Assembly (NCBI GenBank): GCA_023391635.1 | Contig: JAEWAQ010000083.1 | Span: forward strand, 1-64,000 | DNA length: 64,000 nucleotides | Reading direction: 5' to 3' | DNA from: Bacillota bacterium | GTDB taxonomy: Bacteria > Bacillota > Bacilli > Paenibacillales > Paenibacillaceae | Shown: positions 30,003-39,358 of the stretch, in pieces | How positions within the stretch are numbered: position 1 is the first letter of the stretch | How the letters are laid out: every line of letters starts with the position of its first letter | The notes under the pieces: generated by a model | What the model was told of the DNA's origin: nothing | The model's input: the letters and a program-made list of their open reading frames with translations, nothing else | Databases searched by the model: none | Made by a program: the position numbers and the translations under genes

Positions 30003-30510
30003 ATCCCCCTTCCTGTTTCGCGTACAGATCCCGCAGTTTTCGAAGCGATCGATGCAGCGTCACGTTGACCCTCACTTTGGACCATTTCAGCAACTCAGCT
30101 GTCTCCTCGACCGTGAATTCTTGCAGGATCCGCAGCAGCAAGACGTCACGATAGCTCCGCTTCAGCTTCCGGATCAGACGGTAAGCCGTCCGAAGCTCTT
30201 CCTGCTGCAGGAAAATCTCGTCAAGCTCCGTACGATTCGGTTCCGGCGCATCTTTCGCTAATCGGCTGAACAACTGACGCCGGGCCGATTCCTTCCTTTC
30301 ATGGTCGATCGCCACGTGCCGGGCGATGGAAAACAGCCATGTCCGCGGATTCGCTCTGCCCTCGTACCGGTCGATCCCCCGTAATGCTTTCAGGAATACT
30401 TCCTGCACCAGATCTTCCACGTTTGCATGGCCGACATAGTAGACGAGAAAATGGTGAACGTCCGAGCCGTGGGCGTGAAACCATTGCTCGATTCTCATGT
30501 AGGATTGCAT
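29977..30510 (-). CDS. ECF RNA polymerase sigma factor
   Basis: 177 residues. Region 2 holds HANVEDLVQEVFLKALRGID and NPRTWLFSIARHVAIDHERK, and region 4 holds YRDVLLLRILQEFTVEETAE followed by LLKWSKVRVNVTLHRSLRKL. Both are characteristic of extracytoplasmic-function sigma factors. The ATG at 30510 follows GGGGAGGG; the longer open frame upstream overlaps the terminator of the next operon and is rejected. It is coupled to the anti-sigma gene. Target promoters are unknown; autoregulation would be expected for the family, but no motif could be verified here. Confidence 0.88.
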   Translation of the reverse strand: MQSYMRIEQWFHAHGSDVHHFLVYYVGHANVEDLVQEVFLKALRGIDRYEGRANPRTWLFSIARHVAIDHERKESARRQLFSRLAKDAPEPNRTELDEIFLQQEELRTAYRLIRKLKRSYRDVLLLRILQEFTVEETAELLKWSKVRVNVTLHRSLRKLRDLYAKQEGGFDLASDEG

Positions 30511-30596
30511 CCATTCACCCTCCCCTCTGGCCGATTGCTTAATTAGACGGCTGATCAACAAATGAATTACAGTTTCCCAAACATTCTTCGCAAACG

Positions 30597-30638
30597 CGAA
30601 AAAACCTTCCGAGCATCCAGGATGCAAACGGAAGGTTA
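30597..30638 (-). terminator. terminator of the ABC-2 operon
   Basis: Minus strand AACCTTCCG...CGGAAGGTTTTTTC, 33 bases after the permease stop. Confidence 0.9.
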
Positions 30639-30670
30639 CCAGCCGAAAATTACGGAAATTAGGATCGGGT

Positions 30671-31819
30671 CTACCGAATTTCCACTTTCGAACGCCGGTA
30701 CAGGATCGCTCCAAGCAGGTACGCCCCCGCGCCCCAGGCCGCCATGATGCCGATATCGATCCAGTAATCCGAAGTCGCGAGCCCGGTGCCGTACACCATG
30801 CCGTCCCGCAAACCTTCCACGAAGTACGTAAGCGGAAGAATGTGCGCGACGGGCTGCAGCCAGTCCGGCATGCTGCTGATCGGGAAGAAGATGCCGGAGA
30901 TGAACATCATCAGGAAGCTGGCGATATTCGCGACGCCCATGTACGCTTCCATCGTCTTGCTGAACGAAGAGAACAGATAGCCGAGCGCGTTGAAGGCCAG
31001 GCTGCCGACGAAGAAGGCGATGAGCAGCGTCGGAACGTCGATGTGTAAATTGGCTCCGAACCCGAGCACGCCGATTACGGCCAGGCAGACGATCTGGAAT
31101 ACGCCGAGCAGGAACCGCACGAGCATGCTGGACAAGCCCATCAGCCCCATCTTGACCGGCGTCATGCGCAGCCGCTTGAGCAAGCCTTTGCGCCGGATTT
31201 CCACCAGGTCGACCATCCCGAACAACCCGCCCTGCGCCAGCGCGAGCGCGATCATGCCGGTCATCAGGAAGTCCACGTTGCTGAGATCCTCGCTGCCCGA
31301 CGTCACGGAGCTCATCTCCAGCCGGAACGCCGGCTGAGCGACGCCCGCCGCCGCCAGATTCGCCTGGGCGACGACCTGGTCCAGGATGCTGCGCAGCGCC
31401 TGGGATGTGGCGTTCGTCTCATTCTCCGTGTTGACGACCAGCTTCAATGGCTCCGCATCAGGCGAGTCCCCGCTCTCGGGAAGCACGATGACGCCGTCGA
31501 CGTCCTTGTCTTTGATCCAGGCGTCTGCCTGCTCGGCGGATACCGGCTCAGCCGACTTCCACTCCAGCACCGGAATTTGCTTCAGCATGTTCAGCATGAT
31601 CGCACCATTTTCCAGATCGTCGGACACGCTGGCCGCAGGCCCGACAACCGCAACTTTCGCTTTGAAATCGCTGCCGCCCCCGCCGCCTCCGAAAATGACC
31701 ATGAATATCGACATCAGAATGATCGGAAAAAATATATTCCAGAACCACACCTGCTTCTCGCGGAACATCATCTTGATATTCGCGCCGAACAGCTTGCGGA
31801 ATTGCTTGCCGTAATCCAC
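30671..31819 (-). CDS. ABC-2 type permease
   Basis: 382 residues. One helix near the N-terminus (WNIFFPIILMSIFMVIF) is followed by a large extracellular domain (~150 residues), then five helices, which is the ABC-2 layout of NatB/LnrM/YhaP-like exporters. A Gly6 run follows helix 1. SRRSKVEIR at the end is a basic tail. It should export a lipid, drug or ion with the ATPase encoded upstream, with which it has a 1-base gap. The GTG at 31819 is the start, six bases after GGAGGG; the open frame upstream lies inside the ATPase gene. A terminator follows. Confidence 0.88.
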   Translation of the reverse strand: MDYGKQFRKLFGANIKMMFREKQVWFWNIFFPIILMSIFMVIFGGGGGGSDFKAKVAVVGPAASVSDDLENGAIMLNMLKQIPVLEWKSAEPVSAEQADAWIKDKDVDGVIVLPESGDSPDAEPLKLVVNTENETNATSQALRSILDQVVAQANLAAAGVAQPAFRLEMSSVTSGSEDLSNVDFLMTGMIALALAQGGLFGMVDLVEIRRKGLLKRLRMTPVKMGLMGLSSMLVRFLLGVFQIVCLAVIGVLGFGANLHIDVPTLLIAFFVGSLAFNALGYLFSSFSKTMEAYMGVANIASFLMMFISGIFFPISSMPDWLQPVAHILPLTYFVEGLRDGMVYGTGLATSDYWIDIGIMAAWGAGAYLLGAILYRRSKVEIR

Positions 31820-31820
31820 G

Positions 31821-32750
31821 TCAGTCCCTCCATTCCTTGCCGGTAAAGGCGATAAACACATCTTCGAGGCTCATCTCGCGAATCGATACCTGTTCGACGC
31901 GGAACGCCCTGTCCTTCGTAAATCCGAACAAGCTGTACAGCGTATCTTCCGGGCGGGTCGACCACAACGTCAGCAAGGCGCCGTCACGCTGCGTGCGCGT
32001 GACCGCATCTTGATCCCGCATCATCGCCTCCGTCATCGCGGCCGCCTCTTCCCCGTCCGCGAACGACAGCCGAACCTCCCGCTCCTTCGTCAGCCGGTCG
32101 ATCAGCGCGGCAGGCGTGTCCAACGTCACCACGCGCCCCTGGTCCACGATGCACACGCGATCGCTCAATTTTTCCGCCTCTTCCATGTAGTGCGTCGTCA
32201 GAATCGTCGTTTTGCCGAGCGCCTTCAAATTCAGCACGATGTCCCAGATGTGGCGTCTGGCTTGCGGGTCGAGACCCGTCGTCGGTTCATCCAGGAAAAT
32301 GATGTCCGGATCGTTGATCATGCCCAGACCGATCGCGAGCCGCTGCCGCTGACCGCCCGACAACGATTTGACGCGCTTGTTCCGATGGTCGTTCAGATTG
32401 ATCATGCCGAGCACTTCGGCGATCGTTCTGGATTTCGGATAGAAGGAGGCGAACAGATCCAGGTTCTCCTCCACGGTCAACAAATCGTACATCGCGCTCG
32501 ATTGCGGCTGCACGCCGATGCGATACTTGATCGTCTCCCCATCCTTGGCCCAAGACAGCCCATCGATGGCAATCGTCCCGCTGTCCGGCGGCTGGAGCCC
32601 TTCGATCATTTCCAGCGTCGTCGTCTTGCCGGCTCCGTTGGGGCCGATAATCGTGAATACTTCGCCCTTCTCGACCGCGAAGCTGATGTCGTCGACCGCG
32701 GTGACCGAACCGAAGCGTTTGCGCAGTCCTTTCACTTCCAATATCGGCAT
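31821..32750 (-). CDS. ABC transporter ATPase of the ABC-2 exporter
   Basis: 309 residues of the DrrA/NatA/CcmA group. Walker A GPNGAGKTTTLEMIEG, Q-loop VQPQSSAMY, signature LSGGQRQRLAIG, Walker B IIFLDEPTTGLD, H-loop TTHYMEEAE. The C-terminal ~80 residues are the extra domain common to drug-export ATPases. It is coupled to the permease downstream. An AGGAGA ribosome site precedes the ATG. Substrates cannot be predicted. Confidence 0.92.
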   Translation of the reverse strand: MPILEVKGLRKRFGSVTAVDDISFAVEKGEVFTIIGPNGAGKTTTLEMIEGLQPPDSGTIAIDGLSWAKDGETIKYRIGVQPQSSAMYDLLTVEENLDLFASFYPKSRTIAEVLGMINLNDHRNKRVKSLSGGQRQRLAIGLGMINDPDIIFLDEPTTGLDPQARRHIWDIVLNLKALGKTTILTTHYMEEAEKLSDRVCIVDQGRVVTLDTPAALIDRLTKEREVRLSFADGEEAAAMTEAMMRDQDAVTRTQRDGALLTLWSTRPEDTLYSLFGFTKDRAFRVEQVSIREMSLEDVFIAFTGKEWRD

Positions 32751-32872
32751 GCTTCTCTCTCCTTCATTTTTCCAACTCTATGGCTCATTGTAACTGCCCC
32801 GGCTATCGAAGACGACGGTCTGCGGCACGTTTTTGACTCGGTCTTCAGACGGAGGAAAGGGCTTTGCGGGCA

Positions 32873-32908
32873 GAAAAAAACGACAGCCCCATGTTCATGA
32901 GCTGCCGT
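32873..32908 (-). terminator. terminator of the YvyF-like gene
   Basis: Minus strand CGGCAGC...GCTGTCG followed by seven T. Confidence 0.85.
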
Positions 32909-32929
32909 CAGTAAGCCGGTAAAACGTTG

Positions 32930-33328
32930 TTACCTTCTGCTAATATACGCGTTCGCGCCGCGTACGTTTGAGGTACGCTCGCGTTCGAGCGTTGCCGCGA
33001 TGTCGGAATTGATTCGCGAGGTGCAGTTGACGCACAAGTGGCCTTTACGCGTTGGCGCCTTGCACAAGTCGCATTGGTCGGCCAAATTGGGGAATTCGAC
33101 GATTCTGAATTTGCCGCTGCGAATCCACGTGCGGATCTTCTCTTCCGGGATGGCAGTCGCCTGCGCGGCTTGCGTATTATCGAACAGGCGGTTGCGCAAC
33201 ATCGTCCGTTCGAAAAGCCTGAGCTGGTCGTCCTCTGCCGCATTGCACGCTGCGCACAAGTTCCGAACGTTTCGCTGGATGATTTTGCCGCAGCCGTCGC
33301 ACTGGGTAATCGCTAGGTCTATCGACAT
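32930..33328 (-). CDS. YvyF-like flagellar-operon protein
   Basis: 132 residues with two zinc-ribbon-like cysteine sets, CDGCGK...CAAC at the N-terminus and CDLCKAP...CVNC at the C-terminus, around a MerR-like helical segment (IPEEKIRTWIRSGKFRIVEF). This is the layout of YvyF (TIGR03826-type), which in B. subtilis lies near the flgM operon. Here no other flagellar gene is close, and the gene is flanked by the ABC-2 operon and pyrE. It is soluble and of unknown biochemical role. The start follows a weak GAGGG site. A terminator closes the gene. Confidence 0.75.
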   Translation of the reverse strand: MSIDLAITQCDGCGKIIQRNVRNLCAACNAAEDDQLRLFERTMLRNRLFDNTQAAQATAIPEEKIRTWIRSGKFRIVEFPNLADQCDLCKAPTRKGHLCVNCTSRINSDIAATLERERTSNVRGANAYISRR

Positions 33329-33447
33329 ATGTACAGCCCTCGTCTCACTGGTTCATATGTCTCAATATTAGCACGAGGATGCAGTCAAATCCACCCTAAT
33401 TTCTTACAATTCGACATAACTTTAGGTTTGCAGTCGCAAATAAAACG

Positions 33448-34119
33448 TTACTTTCCGAATGACTCGGGATTTTCACGCCAGGACTGGAGTAATGCAACGT
33501 CTTCCACTCTAATTTTCCCTTGCGCCAGAGCGACGTCGATGAGCGCCGAATAGTTCGACAGCGTGGAAAGCGGAATTCCTTCAGCTTCGAAATTGGCTGC
33601 GGCGGCGGCAAATTGGTACGTGAAAATCGCCGTCACGCCAAGCACCGTGCAGCCGGCTTCCCGTACGGCGACCGCGGCCTTCAGCGAGCTGCCGCCGGTC
33701 GAGATCAGGTCCTCGATCAGAACGATCTTCTGCCCCGGCACGCAATGCCCTTCTATCTGGTTCGTCTTGCCATGTCCTTTGGCCTTGTCGCGCACGTAGA
33801 GCATGGGCAGATTCAGCTTCTGCGCCACCCAGGCGGCGTGCGGGATGCCGCCTGTCGCGATGCCGGCGACGGCTTCGCAATCGGGGTGCAGAGTGCGGAT
33901 CAGCGCAGCGAATCCTTCCGCGATCCGATCGCGTACGGCCGGATAGCTCATCGTCAGCCGGTTGTCGCAATAAATCGGCGATTTCCAACCGCTCGACCAA
34001 GTGAACGGCTCCTGCGGGCGCAAGCTGACGGCGCCGATCGACAGCAAGCTTTCCGCGATTTGGCTGGATAAAGCGTTCGGTTCTTGGCTGTTCCCATTCG
34101 AATGTGAAGCCGTGCTCAT
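33448..34119 (-). CDS. pyrE: orotate phosphoribosyltransferase
   Basis: 223 residues. It joins orotate to PRPP to give OMP. The PRPP-binding motif is VLIEDLISTGGSSLKAA, and IATGGIPHAAWVAQKLNLPM and the flexible-loop KAKGHGKTNQIEG are family-specific. The start ATG overlaps the stop of pyrF (ATGA), indicating translational coupling; AAGGAG lies 11 bases upstream. An N-terminal extension of ~15 residues is Ser/Asn-rich. It is the last gene of the pyr operon; I did not find a clear terminator in the 120 bases that follow. Confidence 0.96.
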   Translation of the reverse strand: MSTASHSNGNSQEPNALSSQIAESLLSIGAVSLRPQEPFTWSSGWKSPIYCDNRLTMSYPAVRDRIAEGFAALIRTLHPDCEAVAGIATGGIPHAAWVAQKLNLPMLYVRDKAKGHGKTNQIEGHCVPGQKIVLIEDLISTGGSSLKAAVAVREAGCTVLGVTAIFTYQFAAAAANFEAEGIPLSTLSNYSALIDVALAQGKIRVEDVALLQSWRENPESFGK

Positions 34120-34874
34120 GATTCGGTCATCTCCTTCAGTATCGTATCGAGTGCCTGTGCGGGGTCCGCAGCTGCCGTGATCGGACGGCCGATAACGAGA
34201 TAATCGGTGCCGTCCCGCACGGCTTCCTTCGGCGTACGGACGCGGCTCTGATCTCCGACGTCCGCGCCGCGCGGGCGAATGCCGGGCGTAACCGTCACGA
34301 AACCGGCGCCGCAAGCCGCCTTGACCGCGCCGACTTCCAGCGGCGAAGCGACGACGCCGTGCAGGCCGGCATCCCGCGCTAGCCTTGCATAACGAACGAC
34401 TGCGTCCTGGACGGGGCCGACGATGCCGATCTCCTCGTTCAGCACAGCCTGGCTTGTGCTGGTCAGCTGCGTCACGGCGATAACGAGCGGCGCCTGCTCC
34501 GGTGAGCCTGCTGCGGCGGCTTCACCCGCTTCGATCGCGTCGCGAACGCCGTCCATCGCGGCGGCCATCATCGCCTGCCCTCCCGCGGCGTGCACGTTGA
34601 ACAGGTCAACGCCCAACCTGGCAATGCTGCGCGCGCCGCCGCGCACCGTGTTCGGGATATCGTGCATTTTCAGATCGAGGAATACCCGAAAGCCTCTCGA
34701 TTTCAATTCCCGTACGACGCCAGGGCCGGCCGCGTAGAACAACTCCATGCCGACCTTCATCCAGCAGCCTGCGCCTTGCAGCTGCGACGCCAGCCGCAGG
34801 GCGGCTTCGGCGTCCGGCTTGTCCAGCGCGACCATCACTTTGGCCGCCGCTTCCCGGATCGTTAATGCCGTCAT
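34116..34874 (-). CDS. pyrF: orotidine 5'-phosphate decarboxylase
   Basis: 252 residues. It converts OMP to UMP. The catalytic charge network is in VFLDLKMHDIPNTV (DxKxxD), the phosphate loop is TPGIRPRG, and the C-terminal TDYLVIGRPIT is the second phosphate site. The ATG at 34874 follows GGAGGAGG. The 98-base gap to carB is longer than the other gaps in the operon; in B. subtilis pyrK and pyrD occupy this position. pyrE overlaps its end. Confidence 0.96.
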   Translation of the reverse strand: MTALTIREAAAKVMVALDKPDAEAALRLASQLQGAGCWMKVGMELFYAAGPGVVRELKSRGFRVFLDLKMHDIPNTVRGGARSIARLGVDLFNVHAAGGQAMMAAAMDGVRDAIEAGEAAAAGSPEQAPLVIAVTQLTSTSQAVLNEEIGIVGPVQDAVVRYARLARDAGLHGVVASPLEVGAVKAACGAGFVTVTPGIRPRGADVGDQSRVRTPKEAVRDGTDYLVIGRPITAAADPAQALDTILKEMTES

Positions 34875-34972
34875 CCCAGATCGCCTCCTCCGCTTGTTGT
34901 GCCTACAAGGAAGCCCGATCCGTCGCCGCATCACTAGCAGCGGTTCAAGACCGGGCGCCTCGCGCAAATCGA

Positions 34973-37900
34973 TTATGCTTCCTGGAACGCAGGCATCGGC
35001 ATGCTAGAGAAGCGCAGAGCTTGCAGCATGTTCAGCAGCGCGCTGACTGTATCCAGAGAGGTCAGACACACGACTCCGTTCTCCACCGCTTCGCGGCGAA
35101 TCCGGAAGCCGTCGCGCTCCGGCGTTTTGCCCTTCGTCAACGTATTGACGACGAACTGTGCCTGTCCCGTGCGGATCAGGTCGAGAATATTCGGCGCGCC
35201 TTCGGACAGCTTGTTGACGCGGCGGACCTTAAGCCCGGCCGCTTCCAGCGCGTCCGCCGTCCCGCCGGTGGCGATCAGCTTGTAACCAAGGCGGTAGAAG
35301 CCTTCGAGAATGCCGATCGCTTCTTCCTTGTCCTTGTCGGCGATTGTGGCGACGATCGCGCCGGACTGCGGAATCTTCATGCCGGAGCCGATCAATCCTT
35401 TGTACAGCGCCTTGGCATAATGCGTATCGCGACCCATCACTTCGCCCGTCGACTTCATCTCCGGCGTCAGCGTCGGGTCGACGCGGCGCAGCTTGGCGAA
35501 GGAGAACACCGGCACCTTGACGGATACGTACTTGTCTTCCGGCCACAGCCCTTCGGAATAGCCCAGATCCTTCAGCCTCTTGCCCAGAATCGCCTGCGTG
35601 GCCAGATTCGCCATCGGCACGCTCGTAACTTTCGAGAGGAACGGCACCGTCCGCGAGGACCGCGGATTCACTTCGATCACATACACGTCGTCCTGCCAGA
35701 CGACGAACTGTATGTTGACCAGACCGATCGTCTTCAGCTCTTTGGCGATCCGGATCGTGATGTCGATCGCCTGCTGCTTGACCGATTCGGACAGCGTCTG
35801 CGGCGGATACACCGCGATCGAGTCGCCGGAGTGAACGCCTGCGCGCTCCACGTGCTCCATGATGCCCGGAATGAGCACCGTTTCGCCGTCGCAAATCGCG
35901 TCGACTTCGATCTCTTTACCCAGCATATAGCGGTCGATCAACACCGGATGCTCGGGATTGATCTTCACCGCTTCCTTCATATAAGCCAGCAGTTCCTCAT
36001 CGGAGTAGACGATTTCCATCGCCCGGCCGCCAAGTACGTAGGAAGGACGAACGAGTACCGGGTAACCGAGCTCCTGTGCTGTGCCGACCGCCTCGTCCAC
36101 CGAGATGACCGTGCTGCCCTTCGGCTGCGGGATGCTCAGCTTGCGCAGCAGCGCTTCGAACTTTTTGCGGTCTTCGGCTTCGTCGATGCTGGCCAGCGAT
36201 GTTCCGAGAATGTTGACCCCGGCGCGCGCCAGCGGCGCCGCCAGATTGATCGCGGTCTGTCCGCCGAATTGCACGATGACCCCGATCGGCTGCTCCTGCT
36301 CGATGACGTTCATGACGTCTTCGAAGAACAGCGGCTCGAAGTAGAGGCGGTCGGACGTATTGAAGTCCGTCGATACCGTCTCCGGGTTGTTGTTGATAAT
36401 GACCGCTTCATATCCGGCATTGCGGATCGCCCAGACGGCGTGCACGGTCGAGTAGTCGAACTCGATCCCTTGGCCGATCCGGATCGGACCGGAGCCGAGC
36501 ACGACGATTTTCTGCTTGTCGGAAGGCAGCACTTCATTCTCGGTTTCGTAAGTCGAGTAGTAATACGGCGTCGTCGCCTCGAACTCGGCCGCGCACGTGT
36601 CCACCATTTTGTAGACGGGCTTCAGCCCTTGCTCGAGCCGGTAAGCGCGAATGTCGTTCTCTTTCGTCATCGCGGCACTGGCGCCTTGACCCTCTTGGCG
36701 CAGCTCCGCGATCGCGCGGTCGGTGAAGCCGTAGCGCTTGGCCGCCCGCAACGTTTCGGGTGTCAGGCCGGGCTCGCGGCGAATGACGTCCTCGAAGCTG
36801 ACGAGGCGCTCCAGCTTGTCGAGGAACCACCAGTCGATGCTGGTGATGTCCTGAATTCGTTGCAGCGCCCAGCCGCGCCGGAACGCTTCGGCGACGAGGA
36901 ACAGCCGCTCGTCGTCCGCCTTGCCCAGCCGCTGCGCCAGCGCGTCGTCGTCCAACTCGTGCGCATCTTTGAGCAGCAAGCGGTGCGCGCCGATTTCCAG
37001 CGAGCGGACCGCCTTCTGAATCGACTCTTCGAACGTGCGGCCGATCGCCATCACTTCGCCCGTCGCCTTCATCTGCGTGCCGAGCTTACGGTTCGCGGAC
37101 GTGAATTTATCGAATGGCCAACGCGGGATCTTCGTCACGATATAGTCGAGCGTCGGCTCGAAACAGGCATAGGTTTGTCCCGTTACCGGGTTGACAATCT
37201 CGTCGAGCGTGTAGCCGATTGCGATCTTGGCCGCCATCTTGGCGATCGGGTAGCCCGTCGCCTTGGAAGCGAGCGCCGACGAACGGCTGACGCGCGGATT
37301 CACTTCGATGACATAGTATTGATAGCTGAACGGATCCAGCGCGAATTGCACGTTGCAGCCGCCCTCGATGTTCAAAGCGCGAATGATCTTGAGCGACGCC
37401 GAGCGGAGCAGCTGATACTCGCGGTCGGACAGCGTCTGGCTTGGCGCCACGACGATGCTGTCGCCGGTATGCACGCCGACCGGGTCGACGTTCTCCATGT
37501 TGCAGACGACGATGCAGTTATCGTTCGCGTCGCGCATCACTTCATATTCGATTTCCTTCATGCCGGCGATCGACTTCTCGATCAAGCATTGGCCGATCGG
37601 GCTGTAGCGGATGCCGCTGTCCACGATCTCGCGCAGCTCTTCTTCGCTGCCGGCGATGCCGCCGCCGGTACCGCCCAGCGTGTACGCCGGACGCACGATG
37701 ACGGGATAACCGATCTGGTTCGCGAAATCGACAGCATCCTGCACGGTGGTCACGATTTCGCTCTCCGGCACCGGCTGGTCCAGCTCACGCATCAAGCTGC
37801 GGAACAGGTCGCGGTCTTCCGCGCGCTCGATCGCCGACAGCTGCGTGCCGAGCAATTTCACATTCTCCTGTTCCAGAACGCCTGCTTTGGCCAACTCGAC

Positions 37901-38197
37901 CGCCATATTCAGGCCGGTCTGTCCGCCGAGCGTCGGCAGCAGCCCGTCCGGGCGCTCCTGGCGAATGATTTGCGACACGAATTCCAGGTTGATCGGTTCG
38001 ATATACACTTTGTCCGCCATGTTCGTATCCGTCATGATCGTGGCGGGATTGCTGTTGATCAGGACGACTTCCATGCCTTCTTCCCGCAGCGCCTCGCAAG
38101 CCTGCGTGCCAGCATAGTCGAATTCCGCCGCCTGGCCGATGACGATCGGACCGGAGCCGATGACGAGAATTTTTTTGAGGTCTTTATTTTTGGGCAT
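34973..38197 (-). CDS. carB: carbamoyl-phosphate synthase large subunit
   Basis: 1074 residues, full length, with the duplicated ATP-grasp halves: GQAAEFDYAGTQACEALREE in the first and GQGIEFDYSTVHAVWAIRNA in the second. The C-terminal MGS-like allosteric domain begins near VGSGMKIPQSG and includes LIATGGTADALEAAG. It makes carbamoyl phosphate from bicarbonate, ammonia (channelled from CarA) and two ATP. It overlaps the end of carA by 14 bases. As there is one pyr-linked carAB here, PyrR control is expected; a separate arginine-linked set cannot be judged from this window. Confidence 0.98.
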   Translation of the reverse strand: MPKNKDLKKILVIGSGPIVIGQAAEFDYAGTQACEALREEGMEVVLINSNPATIMTDTNMADKVYIEPINLEFVSQIIRQERPDGLLPTLGGQTGLNMAVELAKAGVLEQENVKLLGTQLSAIERAEDRDLFRSLMRELDQPVPESEIVTTVQDAVDFANQIGYPVIVRPAYTLGGTGGGIAGSEEELREIVDSGIRYSPIGQCLIEKSIAGMKEIEYEVMRDANDNCIVVCNMENVDPVGVHTGDSIVVAPSQTLSDREYQLLRSASLKIIRALNIEGGCNVQFALDPFSYQYYVIEVNPRVSRSSALASKATGYPIAKMAAKIAIGYTLDEIVNPVTGQTYACFEPTLDYIVTKIPRWPFDKFTSANRKLGTQMKATGEVMAIGRTFEESIQKAVRSLEIGAHRLLLKDAHELDDDALAQRLGKADDERLFLVAEAFRRGWALQRIQDITSIDWWFLDKLERLVSFEDVIRREPGLTPETLRAAKRYGFTDRAIAELRQEGQGASAAMTKENDIRAYRLEQGLKPVYKMVDTCAAEFEATTPYYYSTYETENEVLPSDKQKIVVLGSGPIRIGQGIEFDYSTVHAVWAIRNAGYEAVIINNNPETVSTDFNTSDRLYFEPLFFEDVMNVIEQEQPIGVIVQFGGQTAINLAAPLARAGVNILGTSLASIDEAEDRKKFEALLRKLSIPQPKGSTVISVDEAVGTAQELGYPVLVRPSYVLGGRAMEIVYSDEELLAYMKEAVKINPEHPVLIDRYMLGKEIEVDAICDGETVLIPGIMEHVERAGVHSGDSIAVYPPQTLSESVKQQAIDITIRIAKELKTIGLVNIQFVVWQDDVYVIEVNPRSSRTVPFLSKVTSVPMANLATQAILGKRLKDLGYSEGLWPEDKYVSVKVPVFSFAKLRRVDPTLTPEMKSTGEVMGRDTHYAKALYKGLIGSGMKIPQSGAIVATIADKDKEEAIGILEGFYRLGYKLIATGGTADALEAAGLKVRRVNKLSEGAPNILDLIRTGQAQFVVNTLTKGKTPERDGFRIRREAVENGVVCLTSLDTVSALLNMLQALRFSSMPMPAFQEA

Positions 38198-39335
38198 ATT
38201 GCAGTTCTCCTCTCAGTGACTGGGCCATCTGCGCCTGACGCGAACTTTCCGGGTTCGCTTGCTTGTGTTCGCGGATCATCTCCAGGAAACGGTCGAACAG
38301 GTAGCCGCTGTCCAGCGGTCCTGGAGAAGCCTCAGGATGATATTGCACGGTGAAAGCCGGGTGCGTCTTGTGCTTCAGACCTTCGATCGTCTTGTCGTTG
38401 TTGTTGATATGCGTCACTTCCAGCTCGGTGTTCGCGATCGAATCCGCCTTGATCGTATAACCGTGATTCTGCGATGTGATGTAGCAGCGACCGGTCGCGA
38501 GTTCTTTCACCGGATGGTTGCCGCCGCGATGGCCGAATTTCAGCTTCTCGGAGTCTGCGCCGCAAGCTAGGGCGAACAGTTGGTGTCCCAGGCAGATGCC
38601 GAACATCGGGTACTCGCCGATAAGCTGGCGCAGCGTCTCGACCGCATGCGGCACGTCCTTCGGGTCTCCCGGGCCGTTGGACAGTTGGATGCCGTCGGGA
38701 TGCAGGCGGCGGACTTGTTCCGCCGTCACGTCATGCGGCACCACGATTACATCGCAGCCGCGCTTCGTCAACTCGCGCAGAATGCCGCTCTTCGCGCCGT
38801 AATCGATCAGCACGATGCGTTCCTTGTCGCCGGGGCTCGAGAACAGGTGTTTCGTCGACGTGCGGGCGACTTGGTCGCGCAGCAGCGGCGTGAGGCCCAT
38901 GCGCTCCTGCAGCTCCTCGATTCGTTCCGCGCCTGTCGTAAGAATGCCCTTCATCGTGCCGTGATTGCGAATGATCCGCGTCAACATGCGGGTATCGACA
39001 TCGCTGATGCCGACGATGCCGTATTCCTTCATCAACGCGTCGACGGTGATCTGGGCGCGCCAGTTGCTTGGCACAGGCTCGTAACGGCGCACGACGAATC
39101 CATGGATACGCGGAGCTTCGGATTCGAAGTCGTCCCGGGATATGCCGTAATTGCCGATCAGCGGGTACGTCATCGTAACGATTTGTCCGCAATACGAAGG
39201 GTCGGATACAACTTCTTGATAACCGGTAACTCCGGTATTGAAGACGACTTCTCCGACCTTTGCACCTTCCGCGCCGAATGCAAGGCCCGTGAACAGCGTT
39301 CCGTCTTCCAGCAACAATCTGGCTTGTTTCTGCAT
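38184..39335 (-). CDS. carA: carbamoyl-phosphate synthase small (glutaminase) subunit
   Basis: 383 residues. The N-terminal CPSase-specific domain (LLEDGTLFTGLAFGAEGAKV) is followed by a class I glutamine amidotransferase with nucleophile Cys in PMFGICLGHQLFALACG and the His/Glu pair in VQYHPEASPGP. It releases ammonia from glutamine for CarB. The start follows GGAG. It lies 23 bases after pyrC and overlaps carB. Confidence 0.98.
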   Translation of the reverse strand: MQKQARLLLEDGTLFTGLAFGAEGAKVGEVVFNTGVTGYQEVVSDPSYCGQIVTMTYPLIGNYGISRDDFESEAPRIHGFVVRRYEPVPSNWRAQITVDALMKEYGIVGISDVDTRMLTRIIRNHGTMKGILTTGAERIEELQERMGLTPLLRDQVARTSTKHLFSSPGDKERIVLIDYGAKSGILRELTKRGCDVIVVPHDVTAEQVRRLHPDGIQLSNGPGDPKDVPHAVETLRQLIGEYPMFGICLGHQLFALACGADSEKLKFGHRGGNHPVKELATGRCYITSQNHGYTIKADSIANTELEVTHINNNDKTIEGLKHKTHPAFTVQYHPEASPGPLDSGYLFDRFLEMIREHKQANPESSRQAQMAQSLRGELQYAQK

Positions 39336-39358
39336 ATGGTTCCACTCCTTTGGGGGGT

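Noticed and set aside
34865..38353. Very long plus-strand open frame opposite carB
   Set aside because: It is an antisense shadow: carB matches a known enzyme over its full length, and the plus-strand translation is Arg/Asp/His-rich with no family resemblance and no ribosome site.
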